DNA of 64,000 bases, from the NCBI GenBank assembly GCA_937927725.1, contig CALBSE010000008.1, positions 124,001-188,000 of the forward strand, given 5' to 3'. The translations under genes and the position numbers were made by a program. Below are positions 16,775-24,584 of the stretch, piece after piece (within the stretch, counting starts at the first letter, position 1; each line of letters opens with the position of its first letter). The DNA is from an uncultured Actinomycetes bacterium. Lineage in GTDB: Bacteria; Actinomycetota; Acidimicrobiia; Acidimicrobiales; Acidimicrobilacustridaceae. The notes below the pieces were generated by a model. It ran no database searches, was not told the origin of the DNA, and was given only the letters and a program-made list of their open reading frames with translations.

Positions 16775-17248
16775 ATGCAGATCACGGTGACGGTCAATGG
16801 CGTGGAGCGGTCAGGCGATGTTGAGCCTCGCACCCTTCTCGTTCACTTCCTTCGCGATGAACTGGGCCTTACTGGCACCAACATCGGTTGCGACACTTCG
16901 TCATGTGGCGCATGCACCATCCACGTCGAAGGCCAGTCGGTAAAGTCGTGCACCATGCTTGCGGCGCAGGCCGACGGACTTTCGGTCACCACGATCGAGG
17001 GACTTGCCGACGGCGACACCCTGCATCCGATGCAGCGTTGCTTCCAAGAGAACCACGGCCTTCAGTGTGGCTACTGCACACCGGGCATGGTCATGGCCGC
17101 TGTCTCGCTTCTTGACGAGAACCCCAATCCTTCAGAAACCGATGTTCGCATCGGACTTGAAGGCAATCTCTGCCGCTGCACCGGTTATCACAACATTGTG
17201 AAATCCGTGCTGGCCTGCGCCGCCGAATCAACTGGGGCGTCCAAGTGA
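16775..17248 (+). CDS. coxS: Molybdenum hydroxylase small subunit, two [2Fe-2S] clusters (CoxS-type)
   Basis: The 157-residue protein is the iron-sulfur subunit of a xanthine-oxidase-family enzyme. The N-terminal plant-ferredoxin cluster is bound by GCDTSSCGACTIHVEG and the cysteine in KSCTML. The C-terminal four-helix cluster uses QCGYCTPGMVM and NLCRCTGYHNIV. It passes electrons from the molybdenum site to the FAD subunit. The ATG at 16775 has a strong ribosome binding site (GAGGGGG) about 5 nt before it, so this operon is translated from a leadered message. Its last bases overlap coxM by 4 bp (GTGA). Confidence 0.95.
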   Translation: MQITVTVNGVERSGDVEPRTLLVHFLRDELGLTGTNIGCDTSSCGACTIHVEGQSVKSCTMLAAQADGLSVTTIEGLADGDTLHPMQRCFQENHGLQCGYCTPGMVMAAVSLLDENPNPSETDVRIGLEGNLCRCTGYHNIVKSVLACAAESTGASK

Positions 17249-18072
17249 TCCCCGCGTCATTCGATTATGTCCGCGCCGACTCTGTCGATGCCGCGATTGC
17301 TGCCCTCACTGAACACGGCGACGAAGCCAAACTCCTTGCTGGCGGCCACTCACTTCTTCCGCTCATGAAGCTGCGCCTCGCGGCGCCTTCGGTTCTGGTT
17401 GATGTCGGCCGTCTCGACGACCTTCGCTACATCAACGATGCCGGCGATCACATCGCCATCGGAGCACTCACTCGTCACCGCGATCTCGAGATCAGCACGC
17501 TGCTTGCCTCCGCCGCACCGCTTCTTTCTCATGCCGCCGGTCATGTCGGCGATCCCCAAGTCCGTCATCGCGGAACGCTCGGCGGTTCGCTTGCTCATGC
17601 CGACCCTGCGTCTGACCTTCCCGCTGTGATCTTGGCCATGGGCGGAACGCTCGTCGCTACTGGCCCGAACGGGTCCCGTGAAATCCCAGCCTCAGAGTTT
17701 TTCACTGGGTTCCTCGAGTCAGGCCTTGCTCCCGATGAACTCCTTACCGAGATCCGAATCCCGAAACTCGATGCGCAGGGTTGGTCATTCCAGAAATTCA
17801 ACCGACGTGCACAGGACTGGGCCATTGTCGGTGTCGCCACCGTGCGGGCCAATGGTTCCACCGGCGTTGCCCTTGTGAACATGGGCTCCACTCCACTGCT
17901 CGCCACCGCAGTCATGGACGCAGTGAAGTCCGGAGCCACTGCCGCCGATGCGGCTGCGCTTGCCAACGAGGGCACCGAAGCACAGAGCGATATCAATGCA
18001 TCGTCCGAGTATCGCGAGCATCTTGCTCGCGTTCTCGTGCGTCGTTCGCTCGAAGAATCTGGCTTGGCCTAA
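17245..18072 (+). CDS. coxM: Molybdenum hydroxylase FAD subunit (CoxM-type)
   Basis: A 275-residue FAD-binding protein: SFDYVRADSVDAAIAAL, the dinucleotide loop AKLLAGGHSLLPLMKLRLA, and the second FAD motif VRHRGTLGGSLAHADPASDL, which is diagnostic for CoxM/CutM subunits. GTG start, overlapping the coxS stop. The gene ends at a hairpin and converges on the XdhC gene. The large subunit lies about 4 kb away on the opposite strand, so the enzyme is built from two separate transcripts. Confidence 0.94.
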   Translation: MIPASFDYVRADSVDAAIAALTEHGDEAKLLAGGHSLLPLMKLRLAAPSVLVDVGRLDDLRYINDAGDHIAIGALTRHRDLEISTLLASAAPLLSHAAGHVGDPQVRHRGTLGGSLAHADPASDLPAVILAMGGTLVATGPNGSREIPASEFFTGFLESGLAPDELLTEIRIPKLDAQGWSFQKFNRRAQDWAIVGVATVRANGSTGVALVNMGSTPLLATAVMDAVKSGATAADAAALANEGTEAQSDINASSEYREHLARVLVRRSLEESGLA

Positions 18073-18074
18073 CG

Positions 18075-18096
18075 CTGGTCGCATTTTGGCGATCAG
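18075..18096. terminator. Hairpin between convergent coxM and xdhC genes
   Basis: CTGGTCGC and GCGATCAG form an 8-bp stem with one G-T wobble and loop ATTTTG. It sits between the stop codons at 18072 and 18110 and could stop transcription from either side. There is no long T-run, as is common in high-GC actinobacteria. Confidence 0.5.
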
Positions 18097-18109
18097 GAAC
18101 AACCAGTTC

Positions 18110-18907
18110 TCAGTGGATACTTCCGGTTGTGTCGCTCAGTGACGCGCTCACACGACCAGTGCGCGAGGCAATGACTTCCGCGCATATAGCAATCGCAGTT
18201 TCTTCTGGCGTTCGCCCGCCAAGGTCAAGACCAATCGGGGCATGCAGACGTTCGTTGACCTGTTGCATGTCGGCACCAGCATCGGCCAATCGTTGAAGGC
18301 GCTCGGCACAGGTTCGGCGACTTCCCATGGCACCGAGATATCCGACCTCAGTGGCAAGTGCAGCCTGAATCGCCGGCACATCGAATTTGTGATCGTGGGT
18401 AAGAACACACACTGCGTCGCGCTGACCTAACCGATCACCAACTTTTTCGAGGTGACGATGGGGCCAATCGACGACGACTTCGTCGGCCGACGGGAAACGT
18501 CGCTTTGTGGCAAAGACTTCACGCGCATCGCAGACGGTGACGCGGTAGCCCATGACCTTGGCGACCTTCACCAGTGCTCCTGTGAAGTCGACGGCACCGA
18601 AGATCAGCATGTGCGGAGGCGGAGCAAAAGATTCGATGAAAATTGAGACGGCGTCTTCACGGGCTTCGCCATGCGGGCCGTAATGACGTATGCCGCTGCG
18701 GCCACCCGCGAGTTCTCCGACCGTGTCGCGGATGACGACTCGATCGAGATCTACATCGCCGAGGGTCCCCGTGATTTCGATGCCATCGCCAACGATCACC
18801 TTGGAACCGACATTGCCGCCCTCGATCATCGTCGCAATGGCGACAGGACGATGATCGTTGACCGCAGCGCGCCAAAGTTCGTAGATCGACTCGGACATTT
18901 CGTTCAC
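18110..18907 (-). CDS. XdhC family protein, Rossmann (XdhC_C) part
   Basis: The 265-residue product has a weak N-terminal XdhC/CoxI-like part (about 1-95) and a clear C-terminal XdhC Rossmann domain: LIFGAVDFTGALVKVAKVMG, VTVCDAREVFATKRRF, VCVLTHDHKFDVPA, YLGAMGSRRTCAERL and IGLDLGGRTPEETAIAI. XdhC proteins bind the molybdenum cofactor, help its sulfuration and insert it into the large subunit. The GTG at 18907 overlaps the stop of the 104-aa partner (GTGA); an ATG at 18898 is the alternative start. Together with its partner it equals the two halves of CoxI/CoxF-type proteins. Confidence 0.88.
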   Translation of the reverse strand: MNEMSESIYELWRAAVNDHRPVAIATMIEGGNVGSKVIVGDGIEITGTLGDVDLDRVVIRDTVGELAGGRSGIRHYGPHGEAREDAVSIFIESFAPPPHMLIFGAVDFTGALVKVAKVMGYRVTVCDAREVFATKRRFPSADEVVVDWPHRHLEKVGDRLGQRDAVCVLTHDHKFDVPAIQAALATEVGYLGAMGSRRTCAERLQRLADAGADMQQVNERLHAPIGLDLGGRTPEETAIAICAEVIASRTGRVSASLSDTTGSIH

Positions 18908-19218
18908 CAATCCAACGGTTCAATGAACAGATGAATTGTGCCGCCACAGGTAAGGCCAACTGCGAATGCTTCGTCATCGCTATAACCAAACGTCACAACG
19001 CGACGATCACCAGTAGCGAGAATGTCGAGCGCCTCAGAAACAACAGCCCCTTCGACGCAGCCACCCGATACCGAACCAGCGACTTCGCCAGTATCGGCCA
19101 CAGCCATCGACGCACCTGGCAGACGAGGACCAGAACCTTCAATGTCGACGACTCGAGCGAGCGCAACCCGATGACCGGCGCGGCGCCACCTATCGATGTC
19201 ATCCATGATTTCCTTCAT
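18904..19218 (-). CDS. XdhC/CoxI N-terminal domain protein, stand-alone
   Basis: A 104-residue protein that is only the XdhC_CoxI domain: VALARVVDIEGSGPRLPGAS, the hallmark VAGSVSGGCVEGAVVSEAL with its conserved Cys, and LTCGGTIHLFIEPL. In many genomes this is the first domain of a larger XdhC. It begins with the strongest ribosome binding site in the window, AGGAGGTGA four bases before the ATG, which overlaps the stop codon of the coxE gene. Role: molybdenum cofactor maturation with the 265-aa partner. Confidence 0.88.
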   Translation of the reverse strand: MKEIMDDIDRWRRAGHRVALARVVDIEGSGPRLPGASMAVADTGEVAGSVSGGCVEGAVVSEALDILATGDRRVVTFGYSDDEAFAVGLTCGGTIHLFIEPLDW

Positions 19219-19230
19219 CGGGTCACCTCC

Positions 19231-20376
19231 TCAGACGTTGACGTGAGATCGTACGGGCCGGCTGCTGTTGCCCGAAAGAATTGATGAAAGCCGGTCGAGC
19301 GATTCCAGCGAATGACCTTCGATGAACTCGTCGAGATACGGCAATGCGGCTGCCATTCCCCGAGCAAGCGGGGCGTAGCCGTCGGAGGCCTTCAGCGGAT
19401 TGACCCAAATAATCCGATGAGCGACCCGAGAAAGCCGAGCCATCTCACTCCCCAATTGCTCGGGTTCGCCGCGGTCCCAGCCATCAGAAAGGATGACAAC
19501 AATCGAGCCGCGCGCCATCCCTTTTGTGCCCCACTCGTCATTGAATTGCCGGAGACCCTCACCTATTCGGGTACCGCCCGACCAATCGGCAACCGAAGCA
19601 GACGCGCGCTGAAGTGCTTTATCGGGATCTCGCGTATCGAGTTCCCGCGTAAGTCGAGTGAGCCGTGTGCCCAGCGCAAACGCTTCCACCTGACTTCGGG
19701 CCGAAACCGCTGCATGCGCATACCGAATGAGTGAACGGCTGTAAGAAGCCATCGAGCCACTGATGTCCGCGATAATGACAACTCGGCGAGCAACTCGTGT
19801 TCGTTGCAATGTTCGTCGCTTGATGGGTTCGCCACCCGTTCGAAGGGACTCGCGCACGGTGCGACGAAGGTCAGGTACGCCTGTGGCTCGCTTGGACGGT
19901 CGGCGTCGACGCGAACGTCGAGTCATTGCGTTAAGACGCATGTCGGCAATCAGTCGATCGACCTCGGAACGCTCCTCGGTATCGAGTTCGGCAAAGTCCA
20001 TCGAACGAAGCGTTTCGGTTCGGCTGAACCGAAGAACGGTGCTGTCGTCAGTCTCGACATCGGCCGACTCTGGCTGCTCACCATTCGTCACTCCGTCGTC
20101 GTCAACAACGAGGGATTCGGGGAGAGAGGCGACCATCTCGGTTACTCCAATTTCCGTACCAAGAATCCAATGCCGGTAGACACCGTCGTACAGATCAATA
20201 TCCATTGGTGAATGCGTCAATGTCGATCGTCCGCACCAATAGATCGAGCGCAGATCGCTACCAGCAATTCCCACCGCCTCAACGAACGAAACGAGGTTTC
20301 CGACGGGAACCGAGAGTCCGGCGGTTCGGAGCAGTTCGACCAGGCCCAGTAGTCCTTGGTCGCCCATTGCGGTCAT
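19231..20376 (-). CDS. coxE: CoxE-like VWA domain protein
   Basis: A 381-residue protein of the CoxE family. The N-terminal half (LLGLVELLRTAGLSVPVGNL) is the CoxE helical region, then an Arg-rich stretch (TRRSRRRRPSKRATG), then a von Willebrand A domain with MIDAS motif DISGSMASYS, GGTRIGEGLRQF and VILSDGWDRGEPE. CoxE acts with the AAA+ ATPase CoxD in maturing the molybdenum-copper or molybdenum site, much as other MoxR/VWA pairs load metals. Its ATG overlaps the coxD stop (ATGA). Confidence 0.92.
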   Translation of the reverse strand: MTAMGDQGLLGLVELLRTAGLSVPVGNLVSFVEAVGIAGSDLRSIYWCGRSTLTHSPMDIDLYDGVYRHWILGTEIGVTEMVASLPESLVVDDDGVTNGEQPESADVETDDSTVLRFSRTETLRSMDFAELDTEERSEVDRLIADMRLNAMTRRSRRRRPSKRATGVPDLRRTVRESLRTGGEPIKRRTLQRTRVARRVVIIADISGSMASYSRSLIRYAHAAVSARSQVEAFALGTRLTRLTRELDTRDPDKALQRASASVADWSGGTRIGEGLRQFNDEWGTKGMARGSIVVILSDGWDRGEPEQLGSEMARLSRVAHRIIWVNPLKASDGYAPLARGMAAALPYLDEFIEGHSLESLDRLSSILSGNSSRPVRSHVNV

Positions 20377-21287
20377 TTCGTGGGCGTCGTGGCCGAATCG
20401 ACCAGCACGTCGATTCCGTGAGCGCGCACTCGCTCCGCATCTTCGCGATATTTCACAACCGCACCAAGTGACGCGTCGACAGATGCCGAATTGAGTTCGG
20501 TTCGACCTAAGGCCGAAAGCGCCATGACCCAATCGATGGTCTCGGCAACACCAGGTGGCTTAAACAAACCAATCGTTCGCAACTCAGCTACTAAGCGCGA
20601 TACCTGACGAGTAAGAAGCTCGCTTGCCCCCGGAACTCGCGACTGAACAATCGCGATCTCGCGTTCAAGGTCGGGATGTTCGACCCAGTGATACAAACAG
20701 CGGCGCTTCAGAGCGTCGTGGACATCACGGGTTCGGTTGGAGGTAATGATCACAATCGGCGGAACTACTGCGCGAAACGTTCCGAGTTCGGGGATCGTCA
20801 CCGCATTATCGGCGAGCACTTCGAGGAGAAATGCTTCGAATTCATCATCGGCACGGTCGAGCTCGTCGATGAGAAGCACCGGCGCAACAGCGTGGCGGTC
20901 AGAGATTGCATCAAGCAGAGGACGGCGCACGAGGAAACGTTCGCTGTAGAGCTCGTTCTCGACTGCAGCCACATCAGAACTAATAGTTCCCGCTGCTTCG
21001 GCAGCGCGAAGGTGAAGCAACTGACGCGGGTAATCCCACTCGTACAGCGATTGCGATGCGTCGAGGCCTTCGTAGCACTGAAGACGGAGGAGTTCGCCAC
21101 CTGTGAGAGCACTCAGCGACTTCGCCACTTCGGTCTTTCCGACACCGGGTTCGCCCTCGAGCAACAGCGGCCGACCCATCGACAACGCGAGAAAGATTGC
21201 CGTCGCAAGACCCTCGTCGGCCAGGTAGCCGTTCGCGGCCAAACCGGACTCGACATCAGAAACAGATGTGGGGGTTGCGAAACTCAC
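20373..21287 (-). CDS. coxD: CoxD-like MoxR-family AAA+ ATPase
   Basis: The 304-residue ATPase shows Walker A (LLLEGEPGVGKTEVAKSL), Walker B (VLLIDELDRADDEFEAFL), sensor 1 (VIITSNRTRDVHDAL), and the arginine finger in LKRRCLYHWVEHP, as in MoxR proteins. In the cox system CoxD unfolds or remodels apo-CoxL so that the metal site can be finished. GTG start with TAGCCT seven bases upstream, so it may have its own leaderless promoter in addition to read-through from coxL and pirin. Confidence 0.93.
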   Translation of the reverse strand: MSFATPTSVSDVESGLAANGYLADEGLATAIFLALSMGRPLLLEGEPGVGKTEVAKSLSALTGGELLRLQCYEGLDASQSLYEWDYPRQLLHLRAAEAAGTISSDVAAVENELYSERFLVRRPLLDAISDRHAVAPVLLIDELDRADDEFEAFLLEVLADNAVTIPELGTFRAVVPPIVIITSNRTRDVHDALKRRCLYHWVEHPDLEREIAIVQSRVPGASELLTRQVSRLVAELRTIGLFKPPGVAETIDWVMALSALGRTELNSASVDASLGAVVKYREDAERVRAHGIDVLVDSATTPTK

Positions 21288-21294
21288 GAGGGTC

Positions 21295-21300
21295 AGGCTA
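21295..21300 (-). promoter_or_regulatory. Candidate leaderless -10 (TAGCCT)
   Basis: TAGCCT on the minus strand ends 7 nt before the GTG at 21287 of coxD, within the 45-bp gap after the pirin gene. It would allow coxD, coxE and the xdhC pair to be expressed apart from coxL. Confidence 0.45.
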
Positions 21301-21332
21301 CCGGTGAGCGCCTTGAAGGTTCGAAGCGAAGG

Positions 21333-22037
21333 TCAGGCCGTGGCCCACACAATGAGTTCGGCGCCATCAGAGCCCGCCGTGACAGTGTGGGCGCCTTCAC
21401 CGGTCAAGCGCACGGCATCGCCTTCGCCGAGAGCTTCCGACTCGTTCAGCGTTGCTGAACCAAGCGCCACGAAAACATGGATGTGAGGAGCAACCGGGAT
21501 CGACACCGACTCCCCCGACTTCAGCCGTCCGGCATACATCACCGCATCGCGCTGATTGATCGCGATGACCGCACCACTGTCGGGACCGCCGGCAACTGCA
21601 ACCAGCCCACCTAGGTCCAACAAGTGGCCGACCTCCTGCTGTTCATAGCCGGGTTCAATGCCCTTCGTATCGGGCAGCACCCACATCTGCACGAAATGGG
21701 CCTCGACATCAGGGCTGGGATTGTGCTCGGAATGACGAATGCCGGTTCCTGCAGACATTCGTTGCGCGAGTCCCGGACGAATGATGCCGTGATTGCCGAG
21801 AGTGTCGGCATGCTCGACTTCACCCGATAGCACCCACGTGATGATTTCCATATCGGCATGTCCGTGTGTGCCGAAACCCGTTGCTGGCGCGACTCGGTCG
21901 TCGTTACTTACGAGCAGGAGCCCGTGACCAGTGTTCGAATGATCAACGTACGAACCGAAACTAAAACTGTGTTTCGAGTCGAGCCACCCGATCTGCGTTT
22001 CGCCTCGGGAACTTGCTTTGCGGATCTCAATAGTCAC
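21333..22037 (-). CDS. Pirin family bicupin protein
   Basis: A 234-residue pirin of the YhhW type: TQIGWLDSKHSFSFGSY at the N-terminus, the first-cupin metal ligands in GFGTHGHADMEIITWVLSG (two His, one Glu) and SEHNPSPDVEAHFVQMW, and a second, metal-free cupin in the C-terminal half. Pirins bind iron; some have quercetinase activity. It lies 7 bp after the 48-aa membrane protein gene and 45 bp before coxD on the same strand, so it is carried inside the cox operon. A role in this system is not known. GTG start. Confidence 0.9.
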   Translation of the reverse strand: MTIEIRKASSRGETQIGWLDSKHSFSFGSYVDHSNTGHGLLLVSNDDRVAPATGFGTHGHADMEIITWVLSGEVEHADTLGNHGIIRPGLAQRMSAGTGIRHSEHNPSPDVEAHFVQMWVLPDTKGIEPGYEQQEVGHLLDLGGLVAVAGGPDSGAVIAINQRDAVMYAGRLKSGESVSIPVAPHIHVFVALGSATLNESEALGEGDAVRLTGEGAHTVTAGSDGAELIVWATA

Positions 22038-22044
22038 GGCTCGC

Positions 22045-22191
22045 TTAGCCCCTCAGGAACAACAAATAGAAAACCAGAAACATCCCCACGGTGACCCCAA
22101 CCGACGCAACCAGTGTCCACTTCGCCGAACTTTGCCAGCGTTGTTTGGTCGCAGGAACTTCACGTGGTTTTGAATTGATCGGTTGGGTCAT
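22045..22191 (-). CDS. 48-residue single-span membrane protein in the cox operon
   Basis: A short frame of 48 codons starts at the ATG at 22191 and ends TAA at 22045. The first 24 residues are polar (MTQPINSKPREVPATKQRWQ), followed by one hydrophobic helix (WTLVASVGVTVGMFLVFYLL) and a basic end FLRG. It fits precisely between coxL (15 bp) and pirin (7 bp) on the same strand, leaving almost no untranslated DNA, which is good evidence that it is a gene. The positively charged N-terminal part before the helix and short tail suggest one span with the N-terminus inside. I do not recognise a family; a membrane anchor or quinone-side partner is a guess. Confidence 0.7.
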   Translation of the reverse strand: MTQPINSKPREVPATKQRWQSSAKWTLVASVGVTVGMFLVFYLLFLRG

Positions 22192-22206
22192 TGTGTGAGA
22201 TTCAGC

Positions 22207-24516
22207 TCAGAGTCCGGTGACCGCACGCCATACGCGTTCGGCCGTGTACGGCATATCGAGATGCGTAACACCAAACGGCGAGAGCGCATCGATAACCGCG
22301 CTTTGCACCGCAGGTGTGCCGCCGATTGCACCGGATTCGCCGATGCCCTTTGCGCCGAGCGGATTCACTGGCGAAGGAGTCTCGAGCGGAACGAGGTCAA
22401 AACTCGGGAACTCTGCCGCTGAACCAAACGCGTAATCGGCGAAGTTTGAGGTCTGCGGATTGCCGTCTTCGTCGTACATCATGTGTTCGAACAGCGCCTG
22501 ACCGACACCTTGGGCGATGCCGCCATGACGCTGACCTTCAACGATGAGCGGATTCAAGATGCGGCCTGCATCGTCGCAGGTGACGATGCGTCGCAACGTG
22601 ACCTTGCCGGTTTCGGTATCGACTTCGACCTCAGCGACATGAGCACCAAACGGGAACGTTGCATTCTCAGCACTGAAGGTGAGCGATGCTTCGATGGGCA
22701 GCCCAGTCGCTCCGGCCCCAATGGGATCGACGATGTCGCCCGCAGTTCCCACTTCGGCCCATGTCTTCGACACGCTTGGGGTCCCAGCTACGTGGAAGAC
22801 ACCACGATCGGCATCAAGTTCGATATCGGCAACGTTGGCTTCAAGGAGCTCCGCAGCGACCTGGCGAGCCCTGTCGACAACCTGACCGGTTGCGGTCCAG
22901 ACCGCTGAACCACCCAGCTGCAACGAACGAGAACCCATCGTGCCCATACCTTCGGCAACACGATCGGTATCGCCGGCAACAACTTCGATGGCATCCATTG
23001 GGATTCCTGTGAGATCGCTCGCCAGCATCGCCCACGCCGTGTTGTGGCCCTGACCATGCGACGAAGAGCCGGTGTACACCGTGAGCCCGCCGTTCTTACC
23101 AAGCACAACTTTGGCGAATTCGCCGTGGCTACCTGCGGGACCTGCAGTGATCTCGACGTAGACCGACACGCCAATCCCGAGTTGGACAGGATCCCCAGCG
23201 GCACGACGAGCGGCCTGCTCCGCCCGCAGACCTTCGTAGTCGGCTTCGGCCAGTGCCAAATCAAGTGCTTCTTGGTAATTACCGCTGTCGTAAATCGCGC
23301 CAGTCGGGGTAGTGAATGGGAACGCATCGGCAGCAATGAGATTGCGACGACGAACCTCGACCGGGTCCATTCCGATTTCGGCTGCGAAAAGATCGAACGC
23401 GCGCTCGACCGCTGCCGTCGCCTCGGGACGACCTGCCCCTCGATAGGCCTCGATCGGTGTCGTATTCGTCATTACTGACTTGGTATTGCATTCAACCTTC
23501 GGAATGTCATACGTGCCCGGCGCCATGGTGCGCGTCATGAACGGCATGAACGTCCCCATACCCGGGTAGGCGCCCACGTCTTGCAGAACGGTGAGACGGT
23601 AGGCCTCTACGTTTCCGTCGCGCGAGCCACCGATTTCAATTTTGTGGACCTGTCCGCGACCATGCGGCATCGAAACCATGGATTCGCTTCGCGATTCGGC
23701 CCATCGAACTGGCCGGCCAACTTTGCGTGAGACCCACGGCAAGAGAAGTTCATCGGTCTGCAGGTTGATCTTGGCGCCAAACCCGCCACCCACAGCAGGC
23801 GCAATCACATGCACCTGCTCTGGTTCGAGTTCGTATGCGCCCGCAAGTTTGCCCTTCACCGAATGCGGAGCCTGGGTCGACACCCACGCGATCAAGCGGC
23901 CTTCGTGCCACACGACAGCGACGCCGCGTGGTTCAAGTGGAGCAACGGCAACGCGTTGGTTCACGATGTCGCGAGTTACGACAACTTCACAACCATCGAA
24001 CAAATCCTCGGTGTAGCCAAACGGAACTTCAAGTGCCGTGTTGGAGCCGTGTCCTGGATGCAGCAACACCTGATCGGTCGCAGCAAAGACTGGATCGACG
24101 ACCGCATCAAGCGGATCGAAATCGACGATGACAAGTTCGGCAGCGTCTTCGGCAGCCACCGCAGATTCCGCGAGGATCACCGCAATTGCCTCGCCGACAT
24201 AACGCACGACGTCGATCGCAAGCCACGGACGAGCCAAGGAGTCGGGGATCATCCCGGCAATAACAGGTTGCGGCGCGGCAAGGTCTCCGGATGCAGCGAT
24301 ATCGGCAGCGGTGTAGATCGCTACAACGCCGGGGGCTTCAAGCGCCTCGGAAACATCAAGTTCGGTGATTCGAGCATGCGCGATCGTGGACCGCACGAAG
24401 TGGGCGTGAAGCGCGCCCTCGAGCAGTGGCTCTTGAAGGTCGGCGGTGTATCTGGCCCCGCCAGTAAGAAACAGCGGATCTTCCCGACGCTGAACACGGG
24501 TTCCCATCACGCTCAT
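22207..24516 (-). CDS. coxL: Molybdenum hydroxylase large subunit, form II CoxL-type
   Basis: The 769-residue protein is a xanthine-oxidase-family catalytic subunit: RREDPLFLTGGARYTADLQE, the molybdopterin loops AVGGGFGAK and SSSHGQGHNTAWAM, and the active-site glutamate in LGAKGIGESGAIGG. The active-site loop reads AYRGAGR (about residues 357-363), the form II signature; form I CO dehydrogenases have AYxCSFR, whose cysteine binds copper. CO oxidation is therefore unproven and another substrate is possible. The ATG at 24516 is preferred over GTG 24525, because GAGGGGGA ends 9 nt before the ATG but abuts the GTG. The gene heads an operon with the 48-aa protein, pirin, coxD, coxE and the xdhC pair. 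Confidence 0.94.
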   Translation of the reverse strand: MSVMGTRVQRREDPLFLTGGARYTADLQEPLLEGALHAHFVRSTIAHARITELDVSEALEAPGVVAIYTAADIAASGDLAAPQPVIAGMIPDSLARPWLAIDVVRYVGEAIAVILAESAVAAEDAAELVIVDFDPLDAVVDPVFAATDQVLLHPGHGSNTALEVPFGYTEDLFDGCEVVVTRDIVNQRVAVAPLEPRGVAVVWHEGRLIAWVSTQAPHSVKGKLAGAYELEPEQVHVIAPAVGGGFGAKINLQTDELLLPWVSRKVGRPVRWAESRSESMVSMPHGRGQVHKIEIGGSRDGNVEAYRLTVLQDVGAYPGMGTFMPFMTRTMAPGTYDIPKVECNTKSVMTNTTPIEAYRGAGRPEATAAVERAFDLFAAEIGMDPVEVRRRNLIAADAFPFTTPTGAIYDSGNYQEALDLALAEADYEGLRAEQAARRAAGDPVQLGIGVSVYVEITAGPAGSHGEFAKVVLGKNGGLTVYTGSSSHGQGHNTAWAMLASDLTGIPMDAIEVVAGDTDRVAEGMGTMGSRSLQLGGSAVWTATGQVVDRARQVAAELLEANVADIELDADRGVFHVAGTPSVSKTWAEVGTAGDIVDPIGAGATGLPIEASLTFSAENATFPFGAHVAEVEVDTETGKVTLRRIVTCDDAGRILNPLIVEGQRHGGIAQGVGQALFEHMMYDEDGNPQTSNFADYAFGSAAEFPSFDLVPLETPSPVNPLGAKGIGESGAIGGTPAVQSAVIDALSPFGVTHLDMPYTAERVWRAVTGL

Positions 24517-24584
24517 GTGGTCCACTCCCCCTCAAGGTGCCGGTGCGGCACTCAGAGGTTAGTGGACGGCTGTAAGGAACTTTC

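Noticed and set aside
14942..24516. Genomic island with integration scars
   Set aside because: No tRNA next to it, no integrase or IS gene, no flanking direct repeat seen, and base composition looks like the neighbours. Only the gene order suggests intrusion.
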